Position numbers and translations under genes: made by a program. Under the pieces are notes generated by a model that made no database searches, had not been told where the DNA came from, and saw nothing but the letters and a program-made list of their open reading frames with translations. Below, piece by piece: positions 35,371-44,511 of a stretch of 64,000 nt of DNA. Origin of the DNA: Guopingia tenuis (GTDB taxonomy: Bacteria; Bacillota; Clostridia; Christensenellales; Christensenellaceae). Location of the stretch: NCBI RefSeq assembly GCF_014384805.1, contig NZ_JACRSS010000003.1:62001-126000 (forward strand), read 5' to 3'. Position 1 is the stretch's first letter. The number at the start of each line of letters is the position of its first letter.

Positions 35371-35553
35371 ATGAAGCCACCGCAGATCATCAAATGCCAA
35401 ATCGAAAGCTGCGTTCATAACTCGCCCGACCATTATTGCACGCTAAAGTCCATCTGCATTTATCCATGCCGGCCTTACGACTGCGATACGGTGGAACACA
35501 AGAGCGAGAGTATGTGCGCAAATTTTGAAAAAAAGGATCGTGGATTATTTTGA
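35371..35553 (+). CDS. DUF1540 protein, one domain
   Basis: 60 residues with one cysteine-rich DUF1540 unit: CQIESCVHN...YCTLKSICI...C. The cysteines probably bind zinc or a similar metal; function is unknown. DUF1540 genes are common in spore-formers. The ATG at 35371 is 7 nt after GAGGAGG; an in-frame upstream ATG has no RBS. The stop overlaps the start of the next DUF1540 gene, so they form a coupled pair divergent from the germination operon. Confidence 0.85.
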   Translation: MKPPQIIKCQIESCVHNSPDHYCTLKSICIYPCRPYDCDTVEHKSESMCANFEKKDRGLF

Positions 35554-35951
35554 AAAGCAGAATTCAATGCGCAGCCCGGGACTGCATTCACAACATCTCG
35601 GGAAAATGCGCCAGCGAGCTGGTGCAGGTGCAGGAATATGTGGATGAAAGAACAATTTTTCCCTATTGCGAAACCTTCGTGACCGACGAAAAGGCTCTCG
35701 TCATCCCCACACTCACCGCCATGCGTGCCCATCATGCCGAGATAGGGGCCGAGCAGGACTGGCCCTCTTCCGGTGTGCCGCGGGGTTCGCAGAAAATGGT
35801 GCCCCATGAAACCATCGCGTGCGCGGTTTTTGACTGCATCCATTATAAGGACTCGTATTGCCAGGCCGGCCGCATCGAAATTGACGCGCCGGTTCTGCCC
35901 GGCGAAGGGGGAACCCTTTGCCACTGCAATACCTATACGCAAAAGTACTGA
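35550..35951 (+). CDS. DUF1540 protein, two domains
   Basis: 133 residues with two DUF1540 units: CAARDCIHNISGKCASELVQV (about 7-45) and CAVFDCIHYKDSYCQAGRIEI (about 91-128), each ending in a Cys-x-(T/C) strand. The TTG start at 35550 overlaps the preceding TGA (TTGA), indicating translational coupling. The linker between units is poorly conserved in character. Function is unknown; the pair next to the germination genes suggests but does not show a spore role. Confidence 0.83.
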   Translation: MKSRIQCAARDCIHNISGKCASELVQVQEYVDERTIFPYCETFVTDEKALVIPTLTAMRAHHAEIGAEQDWPSSGVPRGSQKMVPHETIACAVFDCIHYKDSYCQAGRIEIDAPVLPGEGGTLCHCNTYTQKY

Positions 35952-36023
35952 GGCTTCCCGCCGGATTTTGAGGCGGATGGCCTACCTCTCTATTTTCTCA
36001 GGAATATTGCCGTTTGAAACGGC

Positions 36024-36053
36024 AAAGGAGCCGGCAAATATACCGGCTCCTTT
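36024..36053. terminator. Terminator after the DUF1540 pair
   Basis: AAAGGAGCCGG / CCGGCTCCTTT, followed by TTCTCC; preceded by a small hairpin TTGCCGTTTGAAACGGCAA (36007-36025). Confidence 0.8.
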
Positions 36054-36227
36054 TTCTCCTGCTTTCTTTAAAAAGAAAGCGGACAGAGAAACTTTGTGAC
36101 TGGGTGTGCTTATTTTCTTATTCGTGCTCTTTTCTCCCAGATATACCGACGTCTGCCCTGGGATTTTAGACAATCGGGGCTTTTCCAACATTCTCGGATT
36201 CCCCGCGCGTCCCATGATAGGTTCTTG

Positions 36228-36971
36228 TCAGAGCCCTTCCAAACAGGAAAAAGCGTTGAGGGTTCGGGGATAGCCGATCCAGGGCAGGCACTGTTCCCAT
36301 GCCTCCACGATTTTTTCCCGGGAAACCCCCACCCGCATGGCGCCTTGCAGATGGGCTTTCAGCTGGGGTTCACAGCCCAACACCGCCAGCAGGCAGACAG
36401 TGATAAGCTCCCGGTTTTTGACGGATAATCCTTCCCGGCAATAGATATCCCCGAAGGTTCCCGCCAAATATCCACTGACGTTCCGCTGGTCACCCTTCGC
36501 CTGCCGCAGGGCCTGCGTAGGCGCCTCGCCGAAAATTTCCGCATGCTTGGCAAATCCGGCTTCCCGCCGGGTTTCCTCCCTAGCCGTGCCGCAGGGCTCC
36601 AGGGGCAGGGCAATCCCGGCCTCTTCAAATTCCTTGTTGGCATGCCAAAGCGCCTCCATCACCCGGGGAAAACCGATATACGGCGAACAGTGATAGAGCA
36701 CCTCCCGCAGAGTGACCGCCTGCATCCCCAGGCGCAGTCCGGCCTGTAAAAGCATCTGCATATGGCTATAGCAGCCCTGGGCCGCCAAAACGGCCAGCGT
36801 TACCTGCACCCGTTCTTCTGCCGTCAGGGCCGCGCCGGATGCGATCTCGCCAAAGGCCCAGTTTTCAAACATCGCATAAAGCTCCGGGTCCTGCTCCCCG
36901 CCGGCAAAGGCCCGGAATCCCTTGCCAAACCATTTTTTCTCCAGGCGTTCCGCTGCATGCTCCCGTTTCAT
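36228..36971 (-). CDS. Carboxymuconolactone decarboxylase-family protein, two tandem domains
   Basis: 247 residues. Two CMD/AhpD-like helical domains are visible: about 35-115 (AFGEIASGAALTAEERVQVTLAV...LREVLYHCSPYIGFPRV) and about 160-245 (FGDIYCREGLSVKNRELITV...EAWEQCLPWIGYPRT). The AhpD CxxC pair is absent; only single cysteines occur (GCYSH, GCEPQ). Members act on lactones or peroxides, so the activity here is open. The ATG at 36971 has GGGAGGGGAAG upstream. It lies just after a terminator and is transcribed separately from the genes upstream. Confidence 0.82.
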   Translation of the reverse strand: MKREHAAERLEKKWFGKGFRAFAGGEQDPELYAMFENWAFGEIASGAALTAEERVQVTLAVLAAQGCYSHMQMLLQAGLRLGMQAVTLREVLYHCSPYIGFPRVMEALWHANKEFEEAGIALPLEPCGTAREETRREAGFAKHAEIFGEAPTQALRQAKGDQRNVSGYLAGTFGDIYCREGLSVKNRELITVCLLAVLGCEPQLKAHLQGAMRVGVSREKIVEAWEQCLPWIGYPRTLNAFSCLEGL

Positions 36972-37002
36972 TCTCTTCCCCTCCCTATTTTTCCATATAC
37001 AA

Positions 37003-37029
37003 AAACGCCGCCCCTGCGGGGCAGCGTTT
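37003..37029 (-). terminator. Terminator of the queT-to-isomerase operon
   Basis: AAACGC(T)GCCCC / GGGGC(G)GCGTTT with one mismatch and a 3-nt loop, followed on the minus strand by TTTGTAT. Confidence 0.8.
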
Positions 37030-37033
37030 CTTC

Positions 37034-37834
37034 TTAAAGATTCCGCATAAAGCCGGCATATTTTGCAAAGGCAATACCCGGCTCTTCCAGCGACATATTC
37101 CAGCGTTTCACCCATTCCAGCGAGAAATAGCCGTCATATCCGCTTTGCTTCAGAAGCGCGATACACTTTTTCACCGGCACGTCGCCATAACCCACCATGC
37201 AGTAGGCCATTTCGCCATCCTGCATCTCCGAATCCTTCACATGGCAGTGCTTCACCAGCGCGCCGATATTTTCCATGGTGGTTTCCGGCGCTTCCCCAAA
37301 GAAGCGGTATGGATGGTTGAAATCCCAAAGCACACCCAGATTCGGCTGATTCACAGCATCGATGAGCTTGCGAAGCCGCGCCGTATCGGCATATACGCCG
37401 TTGGTTTCCACCAGAATTTCCACGCCCTGCGCCGCGGCATAACCGCAGATGGCCGAAAGGTTCGCCGCCACCAGCGCATCGTCCACTTCGCCCTCCGGCG
37501 CGGGGTTCCGATCCGCCAGCACCCGGACATAGGGAATATTCATGGCCTTGGCCGTATCCACATAGCGTTTCGCCATGGCAAAATCCGCTTCCCAGCGCGC
37601 GGGAACATGCAGATCGCAGGCGGAGGTCAAAATCGGAATGGCCAGCCCCAGCTCCTTCAGCCGCGCCATGGTTTTTTCCCGCTTTTCCGGCGAAAATTCC
37701 CGGATATCCGGCGCGTCAATGACGTGCATCACGCCGCGGATCTCAATGCCGTCATAGGACAGATCCTTGGCAATCGCCAGAATATCGCCAAAGCTCATTC
37801 TCGGGCAGCCCAATGTTGAAAAGCTCAGTTTCAT
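37034..37834 (-). CDS. Sugar phosphate isomerase/epimerase, TIM barrel
   Basis: 266 residues of the AP-endonuclease-2 / xylose-isomerase-like barrel. Metal-site residues are suggested by VETNG (Glu), WDFNHPYRF (Asp/His), HCHVKDSE (His) and SLEWV (Glu). It resembles inositol- or keto-sugar-active isomerases; the substrate is unknown. The ATG at 37834 is 8 nt after GGAGGG. It is the last gene before the terminator at 37003-37029, 66 bp after pepF. Confidence 0.82.
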   Translation of the reverse strand: MKLSFSTLGCPRMSFGDILAIAKDLSYDGIEIRGVMHVIDAPDIREFSPEKREKTMARLKELGLAIPILTSACDLHVPARWEADFAMAKRYVDTAKAMNIPYVRVLADRNPAPEGEVDDALVAANLSAICGYAAAQGVEILVETNGVYADTARLRKLIDAVNQPNLGVLWDFNHPYRFFGEAPETTMENIGALVKHCHVKDSEMQDGEMAYCMVGYGDVPVKKCIALLKQSGYDGYFSLEWVKRWNMSLEEPGIAFAKYAGFMRNL

Positions 37835-37900
37835 GTTGTTTCCCTCCGTTCTCACTGCTTTCCTCTATCATATCACACAATCCCGCCGGAGAAAAGCCTC

Positions 37901-39688
37901 CTATAAAAGCGCCTCAAATTCACTGAGGGCCCGGGCAAATTCCTGCATGCAGACTTCCACCACATGGGCGAAATCCACACCCGCCTTTTCCAGCAGCGCG
38001 ATGGGATAATCACTGCCGCCGCTTTTTAAAAAGTCCTTATATTTTTCCAGATTCCCCGGCTGATCCAGGCCGGCTACGATGGCCGACGCGCTGGAGAAGC
38101 CCGTCGCATATTTATAGACATAGAAGGCGTTATAAAAATGCGGGATCCGCGCCCATTCATAGGAGATGGTTTCATCCTTCGCCATCGCCGGGCCATGGTA
38201 CTCGGCGTTTAAATCCCCATATACCTTGCAGAGGCTGCTGGCTGTCAGCGGCTCGCCCTTTTCCGCCATCTCATGGGAGATCTTTTCAAATTCGGCGAAC
38301 ATGGCCTGGCGCACGACGGTCGTGCGGAACTGGTCGATATAGTGGTTGAGAATATATTTTTTCAGCTTTTTGTCCGTCACGGTTTTTAAGAGATATTTTG
38401 TCAGCAGAATTTCATTGACCGTGCTGGCCACTTCGGCGACGAAAATCGCATAGCCGCTGGTGGGATAGGGCTGGGCGGCATTGGAATAATAGGTGTGCAT
38501 CGCGTGGCCCATTTCGTGAGCAATGGTGAACACGCTGTCCAGATCGCCCCGGTGGTTGAGCAGGACATAGGGGTGAACGCCATAAACGCCCCAGGAATAT
38601 GCGCCGGAGGATTTGCCCTGGTTTTCATAGACATCCACCCAGCCTTCCTCAAAAGCGCCTTTCAAAATTTCCAGATATTCCCCGCCCAGAGCTTCCAGGC
38701 CCTTCAAGACCAGGTCTTTTGCCTCTTCATAGGAATAGCTGGCCTCTACTTCGCTCACCAGCGGCGTATAAATGTCATACATATGCAGTTCTTCGACGCC
38801 CAGAACCTTTTTGCGCAGCTCCATATATCTGTGCAGAATCGGCAGGTTCTGATGCACTGTCTCCAGCAGCTTTTCATAGACCGCCACAGGCACGTTGTCG
38901 CCAAACAGCGCCCGTTCCAGGCAGGTGCCGAAATTGCGCGCCCGGGTATAGAACAGATCCTTTTTCACGTTGGTGGCATACGTCGCCGCGATGGTGTTGA
39001 TTTCGTCCTTATAGGATTGATAATACGTTTCAAACACCTTTTTGCGCAGCTCCCGGTCGGCCGACTGCATGAGGCCGATATAGGAGGCATGGGAGAGAGA
39101 ATGCGTCGTTCCATTCTGCTCCACGCTGGCAAACTTCATGTCCGCGTTGTCCAGCATCGTGAAAATATCTTTGGCGCCGCCGGAAAAATCCCCCGCCAGG
39201 GAGAGGAGCTTTTCCTCGCCGGCCGAGAGCACATGCTGCTTGGAGCGCAGAAGATCCTCGATCATAAAGGCATAATCCGAAAGCTCGGGGCAGCCTTCCA
39301 GATAGCCCCGCAGAACGCTTTCATCCAGAGAAAGCAGCAGCGGGCTCACAAAGGAAACCGCCGCCGAATACCGCACGGAGATGGAGGTGGCCCGGTCGGT
39401 CAATGCCTGGTATGTGGGGTTGGCGTTATCCTCGTCCCGCCGCATCCGGGCATAGACATAGAGGCGCTCCAGCTTATGCCCGGCCTCATCGATCTCTTTC
39501 AGGCCGGCGGCCAGCTTCTGCCCCGAGGACGCCAGATTGCCCTCCAGCGCAGGCAGCTTGGAAATGGCGTCAGAAAGCTCCTCATATTCCTTTTCCCATT
39601 CGGCGTCGCTGGCATAGATATCCTCCAGCTTCCACTTATATTGTTCTTCAATATCCGCCCGCTTGCGGGGCGCTTCCCATGTTTTCAT
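37901..39688 (-). CDS. pepF: Oligoendopeptidase F
   Basis: 595 residues, M3 metallopeptidase. The zinc motif is HEMGH (391-395) in TIAHEMGHAMH, and the third ligand Glu lies in EVASTVNE. N-terminal helical domain (DIYASDAEWEKEYEEL) is of the PepF type. The enzyme cuts short peptides in the cytosol. The ATG at 39688 has AAGGAG 12 nt upstream. It is 73 bp from UPF0210 with no terminator, so it likely shares that transcript. Confidence 0.94.
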   Translation of the reverse strand: MKTWEAPRKRADIEEQYKWKLEDIYASDAEWEKEYEELSDAISKLPALEGNLASSGQKLAAGLKEIDEAGHKLERLYVYARMRRDEDNANPTYQALTDRATSISVRYSAAVSFVSPLLLSLDESVLRGYLEGCPELSDYAFMIEDLLRSKQHVLSAGEEKLLSLAGDFSGGAKDIFTMLDNADMKFASVEQNGTTHSLSHASYIGLMQSADRELRKKVFETYYQSYKDEINTIAATYATNVKKDLFYTRARNFGTCLERALFGDNVPVAVYEKLLETVHQNLPILHRYMELRKKVLGVEELHMYDIYTPLVSEVEASYSYEEAKDLVLKGLEALGGEYLEILKGAFEEGWVDVYENQGKSSGAYSWGVYGVHPYVLLNHRGDLDSVFTIAHEMGHAMHTYYSNAAQPYPTSGYAIFVAEVASTVNEILLTKYLLKTVTDKKLKKYILNHYIDQFRTTVVRQAMFAEFEKISHEMAEKGEPLTASSLCKVYGDLNAEYHGPAMAKDETISYEWARIPHFYNAFYVYKYATGFSSASAIVAGLDQPGNLEKYKDFLKSGGSDYPIALLEKAGVDFAHVVEVCMQEFARALSEFEALL

Positions 39689-39761
39689 AGTTACAACAGC
39701 TCCTTACACTTGAATTATGGCTATCTTCCCCATTTTGCCGCCAAACCATGCGCCTGCCCGT

Positions 39762-41123
39762 TTAATTCCTCTGGGCATGCACCGGCGCGGGAATCCGCCC
39801 GCCCCGGGCCACAAAATCCGCCGAAGAGCAGGTATTATAGGCCATGATGGGCGCAGTTCCCAGAAGCCCGCCGAAGCTCACCTCGTCTCCCACGGTTTTC
39901 CCGGGAACCGGAATGACGCGCACCGCCGTGGTCTTGCAGTTGACCATGCCGATGGCCATTTCGTCGGCAATAATGGCGGAAATCGTCTCCGCCGGGGTGT
40001 CGCCGGGCAGGGCGATCATATCCAGCCCCACCGAGCAGACGCAGGTCATGGCCTCCAGCTTATCCAGATGCAACGCGCCGGCCCGGGCCGCGTCGATCAT
40101 GCCCGCGTCCTCGCTCACCGGGATAAACGCTCCCGAAAGCCCGCCCACGTGGGAAGAAGCCATGATGCCGCCTTTTTTCACCGCATCATTCAGGAGGGCC
40201 AGCGCCGCCGTCGTGCCGTGGGTTCCCGTGCGCTCCAGGCCCATGGCCTCGAGAATATGGGCCACGCTGTCGCCCTGTGCCGGCGTGGGCGCCAGAGACA
40301 AATCCACAATGCCGAATTCCACGCCCAGCCGCCGGGACGCCTCTCGGGCTACCAGCTCGCCCATGCGGGTAATATTAAACGCCGTCTTTTTAATAGTCTC
40401 GGCAATTTTATCAAAGGGTTCCCCCTTCATATCCGAAATGGCCGCCGAGACGACGCCCGGGCCGCTGACGCCCACGCTCACGACGCATTCGCCCTCGCCC
40501 ATGCCATGGAATGCTCCCGCCATAAACGGGTTATCCTCCACGGCGTTGGCGAACACCACCAGCTTGGCCGCGCCGATTCCATCCCGGTCGGCGGTGCGCT
40601 GGGCCGTTTCCTTGACCATCCGGCCCATGAGAGCCACGGCGTCCATGTTGATGCCCGCCCGGGTTGTGGCCACATTGACGCTGGAGCACACCAGCTGGGT
40701 TCTGTCCAACGCTTCGGGAATGGATAGGAGGAAATTCCGGTCCCCATCCGTCATGCCCTTCTGTACCAGGGCCGAAAAGCCGCCGATGAAGTCCACTCCC
40801 ACCTCCTTTGCCGCTTCATCCAGCGTCACGGCAAAGGGCGCATAGTCCGTTACCCCGCAGGACTCCGCAATGATGGAGATAGGGCTTACGGAAATGCGCT
40901 TGTTGACGATGGGGATGCCAAACTCGCTCTCGATCTGCTCCCCCACCGCCACCAGATTCTCGGCCTTGCGGCAGATTTTTTCCTTGATGCGCTGCCGGGT
41001 GGAAACCGCGTCGCCCGTGGCGCAGTCGCGAAGCGAAATGCCCATGGTGATGGTGCGGATATCCAGGCATTGATTTTTGATCATGTCAATGGTCTGCAAA
41101 ATTTCCCTTGTGTTGATGCTCAT
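39762..41123 (-). CDS. UPF0210 (DUF711) family protein
   Basis: 453 residues, normal for the family, which has a PFL-like fold. Conserved parts include [28 protein letters not shown] and [14 protein letters not shown]. No reaction has been proven. It is paired with the small ACT protein 15 bp upstream, a partnership conserved across bacteria and archaea, suggesting that the ACT subunit regulates it. The ATG at 41123 has GGAGGGCAGCGGC upstream. Confidence 0.9.
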   Translation of the reverse strand: MSINTREILQTIDMIKNQCLDIRTITMGISLRDCATGDAVSTRQRIKEKICRKAENLVAVGEQIESEFGIPIVNKRISVSPISIIAESCGVTDYAPFAVTLDEAAKEVGVDFIGGFSALVQKGMTDGDRNFLLSIPEALDRTQLVCSSVNVATTRAGINMDAVALMGRMVKETAQRTADRDGIGAAKLVVFANAVEDNPFMAGAFHGMGEGECVVSVGVSGPGVVSAAISDMKGEPFDKIAETIKKTAFNITRMGELVAREASRRLGVEFGIVDLSLAPTPAQGDSVAHILEAMGLERTGTHGTTAALALLNDAVKKGGIMASSHVGGLSGAFIPVSEDAGMIDAARAGALHLDKLEAMTCVCSVGLDMIALPGDTPAETISAIIADEMAIGMVNCKTTAVRVIPVPGKTVGDEVSFGGLLGTAPIMAYNTCSSADFVARGGRIPAPVHAQRN

Positions 41124-41138
41124 GCCGCTGCCCTCCGC

Positions 41139-41411
41139 CTAGATCCGGTGCATGGAATGGAAGATTTCCTCCCGCTGTACCTGGATTTCCATGCCCAGCT
41201 CCTCTGCGCAGGCCGCGAGCGCCTCCTTGAAGGCCGGAAACGGCACCGTGCATTTGTCCAAATCTACCAGCATAATCATGGTGAAAATGCCGTCCCGCAG
41301 AACCGTCTGGGTAATATCCAATATGTTTGCCTCATGGGCATAGAGCACGCCGCTCACCTTGGCAATAATGCCCGTCCGGTCTTGTCCGATTACTGTTACA
41401 ACTGCTTTCAT
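41139..41411 (-). CDS. ACT domain protein (UPF0237)
   Basis: 90 residues forming one ACT domain: AVVTVIGQDRTGIIAKVSGVL opens it, and NILDITQTVL follows. ACT domains bind amino acids or similar ligands as dimers. Ends 15 bp before UPF0210 and is probably its regulatory partner. The ATG at 41411 has CGGAGAAATGAA upstream. Confidence 0.9.
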   Translation of the reverse strand: MKAVVTVIGQDRTGIIAKVSGVLYAHEANILDITQTVLRDGIFTMIMLVDLDKCTVPFPAFKEALAACAEELGMEIQVQREEIFHSMHRI

Positions 41412-41433
41412 TTCATTTCTCCGATCTATTGAT

Positions 41434-42261
41434 TCATTCTATTTCTATTGTATTATCCTGCGAAGCTTCTTCCGCGGGAAGAACTGCTTTGCACCCCGCA
41501 TCCCTTCCGGCATTTTGATAGGCCAGGCTGCGGGCCGCGATGGAAAACGGCAGAACGACGGCCGCCTGCGCCAGGAACGCCAGCAGCACGCCCAGCCAGA
41601 ACAGAACGCCTCCTCCGGGCGAAAAGAACTGACAGATGCGGAAAATCTGCATAGCTGCCAGAGCCCCTGCCGCCGTGCAGAGGAGAATCAGAAGCATATG
41701 TCCCAAATTCCGGCCATACCGTCCCCGGAGGAAGATTCCGATGCTTTTGAAAATCGCCGGGAATCCATACCTCCCGGTATGAATGGTATAGGGCAGGAGC
41801 AGGGACGCATGCACCTCCATGGCAAAAAGAATAATGGAGAGAACCGCCATCACCCCGGGCTTCGCCTCAAACGCCAGCCGCAGGTTCCCATTGAGCAGCT
41901 CGGGCGAAAAACACAGGGCCAGCACCAGCGCCGCGCCATAGTATAAAAGCCCCAGGCATATGCCGTTGGCCAGCGGGCGAAGAAAAGTTCTCCATCCCCG
42001 CCGGTTGGCCTCTGCGATGGAAAGGCTTTCTCCGCGCAGCTCCCCAAACACAATCTGGGAAACATAGGCGTCCATAAAGCACAACAGGAACGCAAGCATC
42101 GGCCAGACCAGAGTTTCCCGTCCCCAGACCAATGCCGGCAGCAAGACCACCGTAACAACCAGCGAAAATACTCCTCCGGCGGCAAACAGTTTCCAGAAAT
42201 TCCGGCCCAGAATCCGGAACACATCCGAAAACAGCCTCCGCAATCCCCCGATCTCTTTCAT
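41434..42261 (-). CDS. Multi-pass membrane protein, paralogue 1
   Basis: 275 residues with about six hydrophobic segments. It resembles the next gene upstream (42320-43228): both begin LFSD(V/M)FRI and share GFPAIFKSIGIF(L/F)RGRYGRNLGH and FFSP(G/E)GGV(L/F)FW. The shared blocks are amphipathic or cytoplasmic-looking. I do not recognise a named family; the layout is like DUF975-type or YesL-like membrane proteins. The ATG at 42261 has GGGAGAAAAAGG upstream. Confidence 0.7.
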   Translation of the reverse strand: MKEIGGLRRLFSDVFRILGRNFWKLFAAGGVFSLVVTVVLLPALVWGRETLVWPMLAFLLCFMDAYVSQIVFGELRGESLSIAEANRRGWRTFLRPLANGICLGLLYYGAALVLALCFSPELLNGNLRLAFEAKPGVMAVLSIILFAMEVHASLLLPYTIHTGRYGFPAIFKSIGIFLRGRYGRNLGHMLLILLCTAAGALAAMQIFRICQFFSPGGGVLFWLGVLLAFLAQAAVVLPFSIAARSLAYQNAGRDAGCKAVLPAEEASQDNTIEIE

Positions 42262-42319
42262 CCTTTTTCTCCCGCCTTCCGGCTCAAATTCTTCTTTTGC
42301 GGAAACAAGCCCTCCGCGC

Positions 42320-43228
42320 TTATCGCGCGCCCGATCCATTCCAGAAATCCGCCTGCCTTTCGGCCTCTTTGGCGTCCGCATCGTGCTTGGCGCTCAGATA
42401 GACCATGCAGTTTCCCACAACTGAAAACTGCATCACAGCGCCATAGGCCAGCATCATGAGAAAAACTCCGATCCAGAAAAATACGCCGCCCTCGGGCGAG
42501 AAAAATGCGCCTGTCCCCATGAGCTGCATCCCGGCATAGGCAAAGACCCCGGCGCAGAGATTCAAAAGGAGAATATGCCCCAGGTTGCGGCCATACCGTC
42601 CCCGAAAGAATATCCCTATGCTTTTAAAAATTGCCGGAAACCCGCAGCGCCCGGTGTATAACGTATGGGGCGTGACAAACGAGATATGCAGCGCGGCAAA
42701 TGCAAGGCCAAGCCAAATGATCCAAAGAAGAATCACAGTCCCTGTCAGAGAATAGGACCAGGGAGTCAGCACTCCGGCAAGGCCCGCTCCCGTTAAGCTG
42801 GGCACGGCCAGCAGGAGAAGTACGAACAATGCCGCATAGAGCAGCACTACAAGGCACAGCCCGTTGAGCACCAGGCGCAGAAACGTTCGTCCCGCCCGGC
42901 GCAGGCCCTCCCGGATGGAGATGTTTTCTCCGCCCAGGCTGGAAAAGGCAATCTGATAGTTATAGGCCCCGATAAAGGTCGACAGAAAGAGCAGAACGAT
43001 CTCCCCCAAAAAGGCCGCACCAGTAGAAAGATAGGCCGATGTTCCATCCCAGGCAGTGCTCGCCGGCGGTGTTTGTGCCATTCCCAGCAGGGAGGCTTCA
43101 CTTAGACAGATGATAAGAGCAGCAAGGCCCATAAAAGGGCCGGTCAGGGCGAACATCTTCAAAAAATTCTGCCCGCCAATCCGAAACATATCCGAAAACA
43201 GTTCTCTAAGCGTCCTCGACCTTTCCAT
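42320..43228 (-). CDS. Multi-pass membrane protein, paralogue 2
   Basis: 302 residues with about six hydrophobic segments, starting MERSRTLRELFSDMFRIGGQN. Shares the FKSIGIFFRGRYGRNLGH block with the downstream gene, so the pair arose by tandem duplication. It has a longer loop after the first helix (about residues 45-70, rich in Ala/Ser/Thr). Function unknown. The ATG at 43228 has GGGAGGGGAAAG upstream. Part of the same transcript as LOG and the ACT/UPF0210 pair. Confidence 0.7.
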   Translation of the reverse strand: MERSRTLRELFSDMFRIGGQNFLKMFALTGPFMGLAALIICLSEASLLGMAQTPPASTAWDGTSAYLSTGAAFLGEIVLLFLSTFIGAYNYQIAFSSLGGENISIREGLRRAGRTFLRLVLNGLCLVVLLYAALFVLLLLAVPSLTGAGLAGVLTPWSYSLTGTVILLWIIWLGLAFAALHISFVTPHTLYTGRCGFPAIFKSIGIFFRGRYGRNLGHILLLNLCAGVFAYAGMQLMGTGAFFSPEGGVFFWIGVFLMMLAYGAVMQFSVVGNCMVYLSAKHDADAKEAERQADFWNGSGAR

Positions 43229-43284
43229 CTTTCCCCTCCCGCCTTCCGGCTTTGTTTTTTCTTTTGCAGGGCCCAGCGCAGGCC

Positions 43285-43893
43285 CTATTTCCCCTTGTAG
43301 TCGTAGGTCATGCCGTCCTGGATATCCTTGAGCTTTTTGATGCTCAGCTGTTCGGGCTTGTAGCTTTCGATATAGTCAAGAGCCTCTTTTGGGGTGTCCA
43401 CCAGGCGATATAGCTGTTTGCAGGCTTCCTTGATGAAATGTTCCTGCATCGCCTGGGCGACAAAGTCGAATAAATTATCGTAATATCCCGCCACATTCAA
43501 AACCACAATGGCCTTGTTATGCCGCTCCAGCTGCTTCAGTGTCAGGATCTCAAAAAACTCATCCAGCGTGCCGAAGCCGCCGGGCGTGATGATAAAAGCG
43601 TCGGAACTGTCCTCCAAAATCTGTTTGCGTTCCCGCATGGTTTTGGTATAGATAAACTCCGTGCAGTCGGGAAACAGCACGCCGTCCACGTCGAAAAAGT
43701 CCGGCGCCACGCCGATGATGCTTCCGCCGCCGTCCCGCACGCCGCGGGCCGCCGCGCCCATCATTCCCTGGGCGCCGCCGCCGAACACAAGGCCCATGTT
43801 CCGCGCCGCCATTTCCTTTCCCAATTCATAAACCGCGTCGATATATTTCTGCTCCAGCTCTGTGCTGGAAGCGCCATAGACACAAACTCTCAT
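43285..43893 (-). CDS. LOG-family phosphoribohydrolase (TIGR00730)
   Basis: 202 residues with a Rossmann fold. The diagnostic MRERKQ and PGGFGTLDEFFE motifs are intact, and GGGAQGMMGA forms the nucleotide loop. LOG proteins release the base from nucleoside 5'-monophosphates (cytokinin-type in plants; AMP-like in bacteria). The ATG at 43893 overlaps the queT-type stop by 4 bp (ATGA), so the two genes are coupled. Confidence 0.9.
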   Translation of the reverse strand: MRVCVYGASSTELEQKYIDAVYELGKEMAARNMGLVFGGGAQGMMGAAARGVRDGGGSIIGVAPDFFDVDGVLFPDCTEFIYTKTMRERKQILEDSSDAFIITPGGFGTLDEFFEILTLKQLERHNKAIVVLNVAGYYDNLFDFVAQAMQEHFIKEACKQLYRLVDTPKEALDYIESYKPEQLSIKKLKDIQDGMTYDYKGK

Positions 43894-44384
43894 TCTTCCT
43901 TCCTCCTTGTCTCTCCAAATAATTTTCCCCGGAACTTGTCAAGGGCGAACAGCAGCGGCATCCCCAGCGCATAGCAGGCGATGGCCTGGCCGCCGGCCAC
44001 ATAGAGAATCGCCGCCCACCATGCCTGCCCCGGAATCTGAGTGGAAAGCATCAGCCCCACGATCAGCCCGTTTAACAGCACAGACGGCAGCGGCGCCAGC
44101 CATTTGTTTTTCACCTTCGAGGTGGCATAAGCCGCTAACAGCGAGGCTATACTGCCGCAAATGATATCCGCCATTCCAAAAGGACTTCCCAGATTCGCCA
44201 GCGCGCATCCCACAAACAGCCCGGGAATGGCCGCGGGCGTAAAAAACGGCAGGACGCACAGGGCCTCGGAAATCCGGACCTGGCCCACGCCATAGCTGAA
44301 AATCGGCGTAATCAGAGTCAGTGCCGCATAGACCGCGGCGATGATGCCTCCCTGGATGATGTATCACAAACCCTTATTCTTCAA
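43890..44384 (-). pseudogene. queT: QueT-family transporter with an in-frame TGA at codon 7
   Basis: From a TTG at 44384 (AAAGGA about 10 nt upstream) the frame reads M-K-N-K-G-L, then TGA at 44364-44366, then YIIQGGIIAAVYAALTLITP and the whole QueT body (YGVGQVRISEALCVLPFFTPAAIPGLFVGCALANL). Ignoring the TGA gives 164 residues, the family's usual size, and an N terminus of the expected type. QueT proteins are thought to import queuosine precursors. A CGA-to-TGA change would explain the stop. A restart at GTG 44288 would lose the first helix. Decayed gene, recoding, or a base error are all possible. Confidence 0.75.
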
Positions 44385-44454
44385 AATGCAAGTTTCCTTT
44401 CATAGTATGTCTCTTTACAAGTGATTATACACTATTTTGCCAGGAAAGGGAATA

Positions 44455-44483
44455 TTGTCAAAATCCATGCCCCATCGTATAAT
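44455..44483 (+). promoter_or_regulatory. Promoter of the PHP phosphatase gene
   Basis: TTGTCA (44455-44460), 17-bp spacer, TATAAT (44478-44483). Confidence 0.7.
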
Positions 44484-44511
44484 AAAGGAAAACAGCGTAC
44501 AGGAGTTTCTC

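Noticed and set aside
36972..37115. N-terminal extension of the CMD protein
   Set aside because: Would run through the upstream terminator and lacks an RBS; the ATG at 36971 has a strong one.
44385..44511. preQ1 riboswitch before queT
   Set aside because: No preQ1-type stem-loop with an A-rich tail could be recognised.
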